64,000 nt of DNA, taken from assembly GCA_947455485.1 (NCBI GenBank), contig CANGNV010000003.1, positions 1 to 64,000 on the forward strand, in the 5' to 3' direction. The notes under the pieces were generated by a model. It saw nothing but the letters and a program-made list of their open reading frames with translations, ran no database searches and was not told where the DNA came from. This DNA is from Burkholderiaceae bacterium. GTDB taxonomy: Bacteria; Pseudomonadota; Gammaproteobacteria; Burkholderiales; Burkholderiaceae. A program made the translations under genes and the position numbers. Positions within the stretch are counted from its first letter, which is position 1. Every line of letters starts with the position of its first letter. Of this stretch, positions 1 to 10,691 are shown piece by piece.

Positions 1-134
1 AATGGATATTCATTGCCATCTTCCCACTTGATTGTCTCTTTAGTAGACATAGTGGAGCGAGTCTTGAAGCTGAAGTTATTAGAAACGTCTACGAAGACGA
101 TTTCACGATATTCGGGGTGAATGCCAGGTTTCAT
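1..134 (-). CDS. rpmE2: 50S ribosomal protein L31 type B (partial, runs off the window edge)
   Basis: Reverse complement from 134 translates [44 protein letters not shown], typical of L31 type B. Confidence 0.9.
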   Translation of the reverse strand, partial: MKPGIHPEYREIVFVDVSNNFSFKTRSTMSTKETIKWEDGNEYP

Positions 135-280
135 TATTAAGTCCTATTAGCAGGCAGCCGTTCGGGTCCTAAGACCTAAATACTTACCCAAGTTAAATGC
201 AAATTATTAAAGCGGTAAAGGCGAAATTATGCCATGAAATCAACAACAAAGCGCACTTTTACCGTCTCTGAGAGCCTAAA

Positions 281-1543
281 TTAGCCACCCTTACGCATTA
301 AATCGAAGAATTCACCGTTATTTTTGGTGGATTTGAGCTTATCAACGATAAAGTTCATCGCCTCAATATCGTCCATATCGGCCAATAATTTACGTAAAAC
401 CCAGATTTTCTGGAGGTTTTCAGCTTTAACCAGCAACTCTTCACGGCGGGTGCCGGACTTGTTGAGGTTAATCGATGGGTAAACACGACGCTCAGCCAAA
501 CGACGCTCAAGGTGAACTTCCATATTGCCGGTACCTTTGAACTCTTCGTAGATGAGGTCATCCATACGGCTACCAGTTTCAATCAAGGCAGTAGCGATGA
601 TAGTGAGTGAGCCACCTTCTTCAACGTTACGCGCAGCACCGAAGAAACGTTTTGGGCGCTGTAATGCGTTGGCATCCACACCACCGGAGAGTACTTTTCC
701 AGATGAAGGGATAACGGTGTTGTAAGCGCGAGCAAGCCGGGTAATCGAGTCAAGCAAGATGATGACGTCTTTTTTCATCTCCACTAAACGCTTAGCCTTT
801 TCAATCACCATCTCGGCAACTTGCACGTGACGCACAGCTGGCTCATCAAATGTAGAGGCAACCACTTCACCACGTACAGAGCGCTGCATTTCAGTAACTT
901 CTTCAGGACGCTCATCAACCAACAGCACGATCAAGATCGCATCTGGGTTGTTCGCAGAAATCGCATGGGCGATGTGCTGCATCATCACGGTCTTGCCGGA
1001 TTTAGGTGAAGACACGATCAAGCCACGCTGGCCATAGCCAATCGGGGAGATCATGTCGATGATGCGGCCAGTTAAATTCTCTTCAGCTTTGATGTCACGC
1101 TCTAACTGAATGACGCGATTGGGATGCAAAGGCGTTAAGTTCTCGAACATGATGCGGTTCTTTAGGGCCTCAGGAGCCAAACCGTTGATCTTGTCTACCT
1201 TAACCAATGCAAAGTAACGTTCACCATCCTTAGGGGTGCGAACCTCGCCTTCAACGCTGTCACCAGTGTGCAGGTTAAAGCGGCGGATCTGTGCAGGGGA
1301 GATATAGATATCGTCCGGAGAAGCCATGTAAGAGGCATCTGGGGAGCGCAAGAAACCAAAGCCATCAGGCAATACTTCCAAAGTACCATCACCGAAAACA
1401 GATTCACCTTCCTTGGCGCGCTTCTTGAGGATGGCAAACATCAACTCTTGTTTGCGCATACGTTGTGTATTTTCAATCTCCAGACTGGCTGCCATTTCAA
1501 GCAGAGCGGATACGTGGAGTACTTTGAGTTCAGATAATTGCAT
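281..1543 (-). CDS. rho: Transcription termination factor Rho
   Basis: 420 aa; [13 protein letters not shown] Walker [47 protein letters not shown]. Confidence 0.98.
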   Translation of the reverse strand: MQLSELKVLHVSALLEMAASLEIENTQRMRKQELMFAILKKRAKEGESVFGDGTLEVLPDGFGFLRSPDASYMASPDDIYISPAQIRRFNLHTGDSVEGEVRTPKDGERYFALVKVDKINGLAPEALKNRIMFENLTPLHPNRVIQLERDIKAEENLTGRIIDMISPIGYGQRGLIVSSPKSGKTVMMQHIAHAISANNPDAILIVLLVDERPEEVTEMQRSVRGEVVASTFDEPAVRHVQVAEMVIEKAKRLVEMKKDVIILLDSITRLARAYNTVIPSSGKVLSGGVDANALQRPKRFFGAARNVEEGGSLTIIATALIETGSRMDDLIYEEFKGTGNMEVHLERRLAERRVYPSINLNKSGTRREELLVKAENLQKIWVLRKLLADMDDIEAMNFIVDKLKSTKNNGEFFDLMRKGG

Positions 1544-1734
1544 GTGGTTCTCGGGTGTAAATAAGGATGTAGATGTGTTTTGGGTTATCGCTGTCTAGAT
1601 GGACATCAGACAGATTGGAAAAACAGAATTTTGGGGAGTTTGCTAAAAAAGAGGGGGAGGGAAAATTGCTGGGAATATTGCCGAAAATCGGGGCACTGAA
1701 AGTGCGTTGAAATAGATACTACACTAAAAACAGC

Positions 1735-1766
1735 TAAAAACCACAGGCTCACCCAGTGAACCTGTG
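1735..1766 (-). terminator. Rho-independent terminator of trxA
   Basis: Minus strand CACAGGTTCAC-TGG-GTGAGCCTGTG followed by GTTTTT; 11-bp stem with one wobble. Confidence 0.8.
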
Positions 1767-1778
1767 ATCAAGGACTAT

Positions 1779-2105
1779 TTACAGATGACTATCAATAAAT
1801 GCAGTCAACTGGGATTTAGCCAAAGCGCCTACTTTTTGAGCAGCAACGGTGCCGTTCTTAAAGAGGATCAATGTTGGGATGCCACGAATGTTGAATTGGG
1901 CGGGAACGCCTTGGTTCTCATCCACGTTCATCTTGGCGATTTGGATCTTGTCGCCGTATTCACCAGCCAGCTCTTCAAGGATAGGGCCGATCATCTTGCA
2001 AGGACCACACCACTCAGCCCAGAAGTCGAGGAGAACAGGTTTATCGGACTTGAGAACGTCTTGCTCGAAAGAAGCGTCAGTTACATATTTGATGCCGGCA
2101 CTCAT
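1779..2105 (-). CDS. trxA: Thioredoxin
   Basis: 108 aa; [20 protein letters not shown] active site. Confidence 0.98.
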   Translation of the reverse strand: MSAGIKYVTDASFEQDVLKSDKPVLLDFWAEWCGPCKMIGPILEELAGEYGDKIQIAKMNVDENQGVPAQFNIRGIPTLILFKNGTVAAQKVGALAKSQLTAFIDSHL

Positions 2106-2224
2106 GAAAATTCCTTAATTAGTCTTATTTAGTTTTATATAGTTATTGCTCTACAACGCTTATATTAGCAATAAGCCACACTTTCTGCCTAAATACTAAA
2201 AAACCAGCCCTAGAACCACCCTCA

Positions 2225-5218
2225 ATGCCGCACCCATTCCCAACCCTAAATAAGCAAAAGCTGCCACATGCTTGGGCAATAGCCCCCAATGCCAGTGCTC
2301 TGAAGTCGCTCGCCGAGGGTATCTGGAATTGTGCAAAGCAAACAAACCAGCGCCCCTTAGTGGTGCTAAGTACCGCAGGCCCATTAATGGGGGTGAGAGC
2401 TGCCCTGGAAAAGTATCGACCTAAAGATCTGCCAAATCACATTGCCTTCCTGCCCCAAGTCATGAGTTTTAACGATTGGCTTGAAGCAGCACCAGGCGCA
2501 TGGAAGCTCCCCAAGAAGCAAACGGATCTAGAGCGTTGGTTATCTGTTTATATCAATTTACGTAAACACAAGATATTGCAAAGCTGGTTTAAGGCAGAGA
2601 GTGAAGCGGGGGCTTGGGGTTTAGCGCAGGCAGTGATCGACGCATGTGATTCATTGTCAGAGGCGGTTGTGCCACTGATGCAAAGTGAAATTAATGTCTT
2701 GGTACAAAACCAAACTCTCGATTCAGAGTTGTGGGTAAAACAAGTAGAAACACTGTTGGATCAAGCGATCGCTAAAGCCTATGTTGGTTTATCTCGTAAG
2801 GTCGTTGATCAAGAATCCACTGTTTTATTGGCCTTCTGGCGCTTCCTCAGTAGCCCTGGTGATCCTGTCATGCGAAAGCATTTCGCATTAGCCGCTCATC
2901 TGCAAGCAGCAAGTGCTAATCAAGCTCTGGCAAGACCTTTGATCTGGGTAGAGACTGCCGATCCCAAACCGATCGATCAAGAAATGATGTCTCGGTATTT
3001 AAATGAGTATTCACAATTTGCACCTGTAGTGAATATTGGAATGGATTGGCATTCAGTAGCGCTCTGGTCTGAGGCGCTAACTGGTCAAGATGCTGAAGGG
3101 CAGCTCAAACCAGTAGATAGTGAACAGCAGATCCTGATTGATCAAAGTATTCAAGCAAGCTTCCATGATGGATGGAAATTGCTAGCAGCTAGACGCTTTG
3201 AAGAATTAGCTTGGGCGGCTGCCAAATCGATTGAGGCACATTTAATTGCGGGTAAAACCAACATTGCATTAGTTGCGCAAGATCGTTTAGCTGCAAGAAG
3301 GGCGCGCGCATTGCTGTCACGCTTTGGTCCAAGTCTGCGTATACGTGACGAGACCGGCTGGAAACTTTCAACTACCCGTGCCGCAGCATCGCTCAATAGT
3401 TGGTTGGAGTTGATTCGCTCGCCCAAGGAGGGGCCGAGTGCAAGCTCCTTGCTGGAGTTTTTGCAAAACCCATTTTTTGATATTGCCCATGCCTTACAAA
3501 AGCCATCGGAGGCTTGTGTCAGGCTCATTGCTCAGCTTGAAGATATTTTGATTGCAAGCCAAGCAAAGTCTGGCTGGGAAACCTTTCGGATTGCGATTGA
3601 GCGAGCCAACACCTATTCATCATCGCGCGGTAGCGTGCCTCATGAATCACTCTTAGAGTTGCTCGCTTTATTGCAACGACATCATGCTCAGTGGTTGGAG
3701 CTCAAACTCGATTGTGAAAATGCTTATGTACTCCTGCAATCTAATTTGCAAGAGATGGGTATGGCGCAGCAACTTGAAAAAGACTCCGCTGGTAAGCAGT
3801 TGCTCGAAGTGCTCAAGACTTTTGATTTAGGCGCTGGAGCTTACCGGCAGGTCGCTATGCGTTTGCCTGAGTGGTTGAGCTTGCTCAAGACTGTAATTGA
3901 GGAGGCCTCCTATCAAGAGGTAGGTCAACAAGCGCAAGCAACTTTAAGTATCTTGCCGCTGAGCTCAACACGTTTGCGAGAGTTTGATGCGGTTGTCCTG
4001 GTGGGTTGCGATGAGCAACAGTTGCCAGCGTTTTCTGAGCCGCCATTATTTTTCTCGGATACGCTCAATCGCCTATTAAAAGCATCAACCGTTACGGCGC
4101 AATATATTCAGCAGGCTAGAGATCTCTCGCAATTACTGATTTCCTGTCCACAAGTCGATTTACTTTGGCAAAGTAAAAGCAAAAGCGGCGAACCTCTCAG
4201 GCCATCGGCCTGGATTAGCCGCTTACGCACGCAACTGCCAGATTGGCCAATATTAGAGGCGAAGCCTGATACGCACTCAAACCAATCTAACCCATTGCAA
4301 GAAGCGGTCACAACCGTTAACCCTGACATTGCTTTGCCAATCAGCATGTCTCCTAGTGCATATAAAGCATTAAGAGATTGTCCTTATCGTTACTACGTCC
4401 GTAGCATCTTGTGTTTACGTAAGGCAAAAGAATTCGAAGATGGCTTTGATGCCTCATTGGCAGGGCAGGTTTTACATGCTTTGTTAAAGAACTTCTTCCA
4501 AGCATTAAAAACAGAAGAGAAAAAATCCCATTCAAGTATTCATCAAGGTGAAGATGCTCGTCGTGAGTGGATGCAAGAACATCTCATCAAGCATTCAGAA
4601 AAAGAGTTTGAGCGCTTGATCAAGGGTGATGCCAGAGTCACTGGCACTTTGCGTGATTGGCAAAAGCAGATTCCTAGCTTTGTAGATTGGCAACTCAAGC
4701 GCGAGGCTGAAGGTTGGCAGTATCACGATGCGGAGTTACCAGTTGGATTTATGGTGATGCTGACCGATCCCGATGGCGTGCAAAGAGAGATTGAGATTGC
4801 GGGGCGCGCTGACCGCTTTGACGTGAATGCCAATAATTCGAATGCTGCAGCAGTCATTGATTACAAGAATCAGGGTATTAACAAAATCAAGAAGCGGGCA
4901 GTTCACCTCTTGGATGATCCTCAATTGCTCATCTATGCCCGCGCAGTCAATGAGAATGCTATTGCAGCGCATCTTCCTGGTCGCACCATTGAGCAAGCTG
5001 AGTGGGTGGCATTAAAGGCAGATCTCAAGAAAGCCGATGACAAGATTGTGAGAGCGTATTCGGTTGAACCGATGCCGGAGATGATGGAGCAATTCTCAGA
5101 GCAACTCAATGAGGATCTAGAGGTCTTATGGGCGCGCAAGCCCATGAAAGCTTTTGCACCGGATAGCGTTTGCCAGTATTGCGAAGCCAGAGGTATTTGC
5201 AGAAAGGGGATGTGGTGA
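2225..5218 (+). CDS. AddB-like DNA repair protein with C-terminal PD-(D/E)XK nuclease domain
   Basis: 997 aa; VIDYKNQ nuclease motif and YKALRDCPYRYYVRS...CQYCEARGIC cysteine set typical of AddB/Cas4 Fe-S nucleases; next to a UvrD/AddA-like helicase. Confidence 0.85.
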   Translation: MPHPFPTLNKQKLPHAWAIAPNASALKSLAEGIWNCAKQTNQRPLVVLSTAGPLMGVRAALEKYRPKDLPNHIAFLPQVMSFNDWLEAAPGAWKLPKKQTDLERWLSVYINLRKHKILQSWFKAESEAGAWGLAQAVIDACDSLSEAVVPLMQSEINVLVQNQTLDSELWVKQVETLLDQAIAKAYVGLSRKVVDQESTVLLAFWRFLSSPGDPVMRKHFALAAHLQAASANQALARPLIWVETADPKPIDQEMMSRYLNEYSQFAPVVNIGMDWHSVALWSEALTGQDAEGQLKPVDSEQQILIDQSIQASFHDGWKLLAARRFEELAWAAAKSIEAHLIAGKTNIALVAQDRLAARRARALLSRFGPSLRIRDETGWKLSTTRAAASLNSWLELIRSPKEGPSASSLLEFLQNPFFDIAHALQKPSEACVRLIAQLEDILIASQAKSGWETFRIAIERANTYSSSRGSVPHESLLELLALLQRHHAQWLELKLDCENAYVLLQSNLQEMGMAQQLEKDSAGKQLLEVLKTFDLGAGAYRQVAMRLPEWLSLLKTVIEEASYQEVGQQAQATLSILPLSSTRLREFDAVVLVGCDEQQLPAFSEPPLFFSDTLNRLLKASTVTAQYIQQARDLSQLLISCPQVDLLWQSKSKSGEPLRPSAWISRLRTQLPDWPILEAKPDTHSNQSNPLQEAVTTVNPDIALPISMSPSAYKALRDCPYRYYVRSILCLRKAKEFEDGFDASLAGQVLHALLKNFFQALKTEEKKSHSSIHQGEDARREWMQEHLIKHSEKEFERLIKGDARVTGTLRDWQKQIPSFVDWQLKREAEGWQYHDAELPVGFMVMLTDPDGVQREIEIAGRADRFDVNANNSNAAAVIDYKNQGINKIKKRAVHLLDDPQLLIYARAVNENAIAAHLPGRTIEQAEWVALKADLKKADDKIVRAYSVEPMPEMMEQFSEQLNEDLEVLWARKPMKAFAPDSVCQYCEARGICRKGMW

Positions 5219-8200
5219 GCGATAAGTTTGATTACGCCGTAGCCTGCAACCCAAATAACTCGGTGATTGTTTCTGCCTGTGCGGGTAGTGGCAAGACCTG
5301 GCTATTGGTCGCACGCATGGTGCGCCTATTGATCGCTGGTGCTAAACCTCAAGAGATCTTAGCGCTGACCTTTACCCGTAAAGCTGCCCAAGAAATGCGC
5401 GACCGTCTATACGGATTGCTGGAACAGTTTTCCCAAATGACTGATGAGAAGCTCATTCATGAGCTCACGATCAGGGGTTTGAATGATGCAGAGGCTAATA
5501 AATTGCTACCGCAAGCAAGGGCGCTGTATCTCAAAGTGCTAATGAGTCCCCAATCGATTGTGATTGATACCTTTCATGGATGGTTTGGCAGACTTCTTGG
5601 AGCAGCGCCAATCTCTGCGGAAGTCCAGCCTGGATTTAGTCTTCGTGAAGATGCTAAACGTTTACAAGAAGAGTGCATGCAAGATTGGTGGGGGGATTTA
5701 CCTGCTGATCTTAAAAAACACTATGACGTTTTACTCAAAGAATTTGGCGCTTTTGAGACTGACAAGTTCTTGATGGGTAATTACAGCCTCTTTAAGCAAA
5801 GAGGTGCTTGGACATTCTTCTTAGCTTCTTGTAAGGCTAAGGGCATTAGTCCGGCCGAAGCTTTAGCGCAATGCTTGCCGAATCTATCTTTGCCAAACCC
5901 GCTAGAAGAATTTTGGCGACGCCCTGGCACTAAAGAAGATTTGCAAGTGATGCTCGATTGCTATAGCAATGGCACGCCTGGTCAAAAGAAAAGTGCGCCA
6001 TTTATTCAGAGAGTCATTGCACTGCATGCGGCAGGTAGTTCAGTGATGGAGGTTGCGGATCAATGGCAAAGCTATTTCTTAACCAAGACTCTGACGCCAC
6101 TAAAAGATATTGCGACGATGTCTGTGCCCATGCGAGATTATCTTGCTGCGACTGGCGGTGACCCAACGCAGATTACCTCCATTCGTAATGCTTGGGTGGA
6201 TGCATATGAAGCATGGTTCCCCTGGAAAAGCGATCAAGATGCTTATGCAATCAATGCCGCTTGGTTTGCGATGAGCGAGGCAATGCTAGGTCATATGCAA
6301 AAGGCAAAAGAATCGATGCGCGTGCGCGACTTCGATGATTTAGAGATTGGTGTGAGCCAGTTGATGGCTAGTTCGGATAACGCCGCTTATCTTCAAGCAC
6401 GACTAGATGCGAAGTACAGCCACATTCTGATTGATGAGTTTCAGGATACCAATCCACTGCAATGGCAGATTTTGCGTTCTTGGTTGGAGGGTTATGGACA
6501 AGACGGCTCTCGTCCAAGCGTCTTTATTGTCGGGGATCCCAAGCAGTCGATCTATCGCTTCCGCCGAGCTGACCCAAGACTGTTTACTAGTGCAACTACT
6601 TTCCTCGAGTCGACTTTACAGGCGAAGTATTTGGAAAAGAACACTACCCGCAGAAATGCCGATGCAATTAATAAAGCCGTTAACAGCATCTTTTTGACCG
6701 ATGCAGTTCCTCCGACCTATGTATTTGCCAAACAAGATACTGACTGGAAAGCGCCATTAGAGGGTATTGCTGAACAGGAGTTTGCTGCCAAGGGCGAGGC
6801 GATGTTGCTGCCACTCATTGAGCGTACAGAGCAGGATCAAGCTGAACGCACTGGTAGCGCTCTAGATAATCCCATTGAGGATTCAGGGTTGACTGTTGGA
6901 GTGCAACAGCGCTATTGGGAGGGTCAACAAGTAAGTCGCTTGATTCATCATGTTTTAGCAACACGCCAAGTAATTGATAAAAAAGATGGCAAAGAGTATT
7001 GGCGCCCAGCAAGAGCTAGCGACTTTATCTTGCTCGTTAAGCGCCGAGCCTACTTGCCGCAGTTTGAGCGAGCGCTGCGAGAAGCTGACTTGGCTTACGA
7101 TAGTTCTCGCTTAGGCGGCCTCCTGAATACTCTAGAGATCGATGACTTAATTGCCTTGCTCACTGTCTTGGTATCCCCAAGGCACGATTTGCCATTGGCG
7201 CAAGTACTGCGTAGTCCGATCTTTAGTTTTACCGAGCAGCAAATGCAGGAGCTCAGCAGTCATGTAGGCGACAGTCAAAGCGAAAGCCAAGGCCAAGCTA
7301 AATCATCTTGGTGGGATGCTTTACAAAGCAGCTCTGTGGCAGAAGTTCAGAAGGCGGCGCGCTATTTAGAGCGCTGGAGAAGTCTAGGCGAGGTATTGCC
7401 TGTACATGACCTGCTTGATCTCATTTATCAAGAGAGTAATTTACGAATCAGTTATGCGGTAGCCTCTCAAAATCTAGCGCGCGCTCAGGTATTAGCTAAT
7501 TTAGATGCGTTCTTGGAGCTCGCCTTAAATCAAGACGGTGGTCGCTACCCGAGCTTGAGTCGCTTTATCGATGAGATTAATGCGATGCGCAGGGGTGACG
7601 ATGATGAGACTCCGGATGAGGGTGATGTAGAGGCTGAGGCCGATGACGACATTGGTGAAGTAGATCTCGATAGCGAGATGTCCGAGGAAGATCAGCATAA
7701 GCGTGTGCGCCTCATGACTATTCATGGCGCTAAGGGGCTAGAGGCACCATTTGTGATCATGCTCGATGCCAACCATACAGAGTGGAAGGCACCTCATCGT
7801 GGCGTACTGATGGATTGGTCTCCAGATGAGACTGGCCCAAGCCATCTTTCTTTGTATGCAGCAAAGTCTTTGACAGAGAAGCGTGCAGCAATCTACGAAA
7901 AAGAGAATGAAGTTAGTGAGAATGAAAATTGGAACGTCCTATACGTTGCGATGACTCGCGCACAGCAAGGCTTATGGATTAGCGGCGTGCAATCTCATAT
8001 TAAAGATGGCATTAGCCAAAAATCTTGGTATGGCAGGGCACTTGCGGCAGGCATGGAGACCTTGGATGTTACCCAGTTAGGTGAACTGCCAACCCAAGAG
8101 CAGGAGAAAGTAAATTCCAACAGTAGCGAGCCATTTCAGATAAATCATTTCCAATTGTCATGGGATGCAGCCAAGCAATCCCATCAAGAAACAATTGCCG

Positions 8201-8739
8201 ATATTGAAAGCGGTGCGCTAGCGATTGCCGCAAAAGAAAAAGAGCAGGCGCAAGCGGTAGAGCAACCCGATCCAGAGATTTTGGAAGAGGGAACGCATTT
8301 TCATAAATTGCTAGAGTTTTTAACTCCGCATTCAGGTAGTCAAACAACTGCCCTAATGCCAAGCGAGCAAGAGCTCATGAATTGGCTCAGTATCGATCAA
8401 GAGCGGGCCCAAAAACTGACAGAGCGCGTTCAGACTGTTATGAATGCAAAAGCGCTCCAAAAGTACCTCACTGAAAACCAGTGGGTTCAAGCTTGGAATG
8501 AGATCGACATCGCTGATGAGGACGGCAAGGGCTTCCGCTTAGATCGCCTAGTAGAGTTTGAGGACCATTTGGCCATCCTCGATTACAAGCTCACCATTCC
8601 AGAAGAGGGTGATGAGATGTATGAGAAGTACCGCAAGCAATTGAAGGGTTACCAGGATGAGTTGGGCCGCATTCGTAAAGATAAGCCCAATAAGGCCTTT
8701 TTAATCTCTGCAAACGGTGAGATTAAAGAAATTATTTAA
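5215..8739 (+). CDS. AddA/UvrD-like ATP-dependent exonuclease (helicase-nuclease)
   Basis: SACAGSGKTWLLVARM Walker A, ILIDEFQDTNPLQW, VGDPKQSIYRFRRADP, RVRLMTIHGAKGLEAP, VLYVAMTRAQ, C-terminal LAILDYKLT nuclease motif; GTG start at 5215 overlaps the upstream TGA. Confidence 0.92.
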   Translation: MSDKFDYAVACNPNNSVIVSACAGSGKTWLLVARMVRLLIAGAKPQEILALTFTRKAAQEMRDRLYGLLEQFSQMTDEKLIHELTIRGLNDAEANKLLPQARALYLKVLMSPQSIVIDTFHGWFGRLLGAAPISAEVQPGFSLREDAKRLQEECMQDWWGDLPADLKKHYDVLLKEFGAFETDKFLMGNYSLFKQRGAWTFFLASCKAKGISPAEALAQCLPNLSLPNPLEEFWRRPGTKEDLQVMLDCYSNGTPGQKKSAPFIQRVIALHAAGSSVMEVADQWQSYFLTKTLTPLKDIATMSVPMRDYLAATGGDPTQITSIRNAWVDAYEAWFPWKSDQDAYAINAAWFAMSEAMLGHMQKAKESMRVRDFDDLEIGVSQLMASSDNAAYLQARLDAKYSHILIDEFQDTNPLQWQILRSWLEGYGQDGSRPSVFIVGDPKQSIYRFRRADPRLFTSATTFLESTLQAKYLEKNTTRRNADAINKAVNSIFLTDAVPPTYVFAKQDTDWKAPLEGIAEQEFAAKGEAMLLPLIERTEQDQAERTGSALDNPIEDSGLTVGVQQRYWEGQQVSRLIHHVLATRQVIDKKDGKEYWRPARASDFILLVKRRAYLPQFERALREADLAYDSSRLGGLLNTLEIDDLIALLTVLVSPRHDLPLAQVLRSPIFSFTEQQMQELSSHVGDSQSESQGQAKSSWWDALQSSSVAEVQKAARYLERWRSLGEVLPVHDLLDLIYQESNLRISYAVASQNLARAQVLANLDAFLELALNQDGGRYPSLSRFIDEINAMRRGDDDETPDEGDVEAEADDDIGEVDLDSEMSEEDQHKRVRLMTIHGAKGLEAPFVIMLDANHTEWKAPHRGVLMDWSPDETGPSHLSLYAAKSLTEKRAAIYEKENEVSENENWNVLYVAMTRAQQGLWISGVQSHIKDGISQKSWYGRALAAGMETLDVTQLGELPTQEQEKVNSNSSEPFQINHFQLSWDAAKQSHQETIADIESGALAIAAKEKEQAQAVEQPDPEILEEGTHFHKLLEFLTPHSGSQTTALMPSEQELMNWLSIDQERAQKLTERVQTVMNAKALQKYLTENQWVQAWNEIDIADEDGKGFRLDRLVEFEDHLAILDYKLTIPEEGDEMYEKYRKQLKGYQDELGRIRKDKPNKAFLISANGEIKEII

Positions 8740-8932
8740 GCTTGGAGGTGTTTGTTTTTGTGGTGGTTGGCGTTTTGGCTTTGTGATCCATAGGGTTGCC
8801 GCGACCGCGAATCATGGTAGGTCTAGCCTTTTCCCACTCTTCATCAGTGAATGGAATGGAGTCTGGATCTTCCAGTGCGGCTTTGGTGATTGCCGCATCT
8901 TCCGCAGCGCTGTGTCTAATGATTATTTTCAT
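8732..8932 (-). CDS. Small antitoxin-like protein (BrnA-like pattern)
   Basis: From ATG at 8932: MKIIIRHSAAEDAAITKAALEDPDSIPFTDEEWEKARP..., resembling EDAAI..A..DPD....TDEE...ARP antitoxins; no adjacent toxin; 8-nt convergent overlap with the upstream helicase gene. Confidence 0.55.
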   Translation of the reverse strand: MKIIIRHSAAEDAAITKAALEDPDSIPFTDEEWEKARPTMIRGRGNPMDHKAKTPTTTKTNTSKLK

Positions 8933-9065
8933 GTGCTCAGGATAGCTAATTTCAAGCTTTACCCCCTTGAAATCAGCTCTAAAGACCCTATATAAGTAGG
9001 GAATAGCAAAAATCCCCAAACTAGGGATAATGAAATTCACACGAAACATCCTACAAGGGGTCCTG

Positions 9066-9893
9066 ATGAAAATTCGTAAAGTAATTAATTTATTCGTTGG
9101 CGTATTTGCGGCGGCGCTACTGTTAACTAGCAACGCAGCATTTGCCGAGGCAACTTTGCCTGAGGTATATCAAGCTGTGCAATCTGGGCAGATGGCTAAA
9201 GCCGATGCCATGATGCAAGAGGTTCTGCAAAACCATCCTAATAGCGCTAAAGCACACTACGTAGCTTCTGAGCTTTACCTTAAAGAGGGTAAGTTGGAAG
9301 CAGCGCGCAATCATTTCATCAAAGCGCAAAACTTGGCGCCTGGTTTACCGTTTGCCCAACCTGAGTCTGTACAAAAACTTCAGATGCAATTAGCTAGTAC
9401 TCAAGTTGCGCCTGCTGCCAGTCAGACATCCATTTTTAGTAATCCACTCTTTTGGGGCCTGATTGCCATCTTGGTGATTGGCGTCATGATTGTGATGAGA
9501 CGTCGTAGGGCAGAAGCAGTGCAAGTCTACAACGCACCAAGCGCTGGTTATCCTGGTACTCCAGGTGGCCCAACTGGCTATCCCGGTGGTCCTGGCGGTC
9601 CTGGTTACCCTGGAGCACCAGCAGGTGGCATGGGTAGCGGTTTGATGGGCAGTCTGGCAACTGGTGCCGCATTAGGCGCCGGTATGTATGCTGGTCAAGC
9701 GCTAGCAAGCAATCTTATGGGTGGTCACGATAATGGCCATTCCAATGCCGGCTCTAACCCTAACTTGAATCAGGTTGGTGGCCCAGCATCTTTAGATCCA
9801 AACTTTGGCGTACGTGATGCCAGCTCTTGGGATGATGGTGGCGCTAGTTCATGGGATGACAGTGGTGGTGGCGATTTCATGAGTGATGTTTAA
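9066..9893 (+). CDS. Secreted/membrane TPR protein with Gly-Pro-rich linker
   Basis: Signal peptide, TPR-like HPNSAKAHYVASELYLKEGKLEAARNHFIKAQNLAP, TM helix LFWGLIAILVIGVMIVM, GYPGTPGGPTGYPGGPGGPGYPG. Confidence 0.75.
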   Translation: MKIRKVINLFVGVFAAALLLTSNAAFAEATLPEVYQAVQSGQMAKADAMMQEVLQNHPNSAKAHYVASELYLKEGKLEAARNHFIKAQNLAPGLPFAQPESVQKLQMQLASTQVAPAASQTSIFSNPLFWGLIAILVIGVMIVMRRRRAEAVQVYNAPSAGYPGTPGGPTGYPGGPGGPGYPGAPAGGMGSGLMGSLATGAALGAGMYAGQALASNLMGGHDNGHSNAGSNPNLNQVGGPASLDPNFGVRDASSWDDGGASSWDDSGGGDFMSDV

Positions 9894-9931
9894 TTCGCTC
9901 TCAGTCCAGTAATTTATATAAGAAAGTATTT

Positions 9932-10432
9932 ATGGCAATTTCCATGTACCAAGCATCGGTTCCTCAGTTAAAGAAAATGCTGGTCAACTTGACCACCATT
10001 CTCACTAAGGCTGAAGAGCATGTAGCCACAAAAGGAATCGATGGCAAGGTCTTGGTGGAGGCGCGCTTATTTCCGGATATGTTTCCTTTAGCCAAGCAGG
10101 TGCAGATTGCTTGTGATCAAGTGAAGTTTGGTTTGGCACGTTTGGCTAGTGTTGAAGCGCCTAAATTTGACGATACCGAAAGCACGCTTGCTCAATTAAA
10201 AGAGCGTATCGCAAAAACGATTACCTTTATGGACAGCATTAAGCCAGAGCAGATTGACGGCACAGAAGCAAAAGAGATTAAGTTCTCCATTAAAGAATGG
10301 AGCTTTGAGTTTGTAGGTGAGCAATATGTACTCACTTGGGTTATTCCAAACTTTTACTTCCACGTCACGACGACTTACAACATCTTGCGTCACAACGGTG
10401 TTGAGCTTGGTAAAGCGGATTACCTGGGCTAA
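9932..10432 (+). CDS. DUF1993 domain-containing protein
   Basis: MAISMYQASVPQLKKMLVNLTTILTKAEEH..., matches the DUF1993 N-terminal pattern. Confidence 0.85.
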   Translation: MAISMYQASVPQLKKMLVNLTTILTKAEEHVATKGIDGKVLVEARLFPDMFPLAKQVQIACDQVKFGLARLASVEAPKFDDTESTLAQLKERIAKTITFMDSIKPEQIDGTEAKEIKFSIKEWSFEFVGEQYVLTWVIPNFYFHVTTTYNILRHNGVELGKADYLG

Positions 10433-10577
10433 TGCAGCGAGTAATAGAGATCATCGAAGTAGGGCATGCCTGGCTGTATCGGGCAAGTATCTACACCTCT
10501 AATGCATTCTTGGATGATCCAGCCATTCTGGCCTTTGCATTCTGCTAAGAAAAAACCAATCAGATCAAGTAAATACG

Positions 10578-10597
10578 CCACCCCTGGGTGGTTTTTA
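10578..10597 (+). terminator. Rho-independent terminator
   Basis: CCACCC-CT-GGGTGG followed by TTTTTATTG. Confidence 0.7.
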
Positions 10598-10691
10598 TTG
10601 CGGAAAAAATTATTAACTTTATTAATAACGGTATTAAATTTCATGGATAATGAAGCCCTTATCAGTCATTAATTGCCTTAAACACTTATTT

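Noticed and set aside
1764-2132. Long ORFs antisense to trxA, rho and other conserved genes
   Set aside because: They mirror well-supported genes on the other strand and lack family signatures
10429-10644. 71-aa minus-strand ORF after the DUF1993 gene
   Set aside because: A plus-strand rho-independent terminator lies inside it and no family is recognised; not supported enough to call
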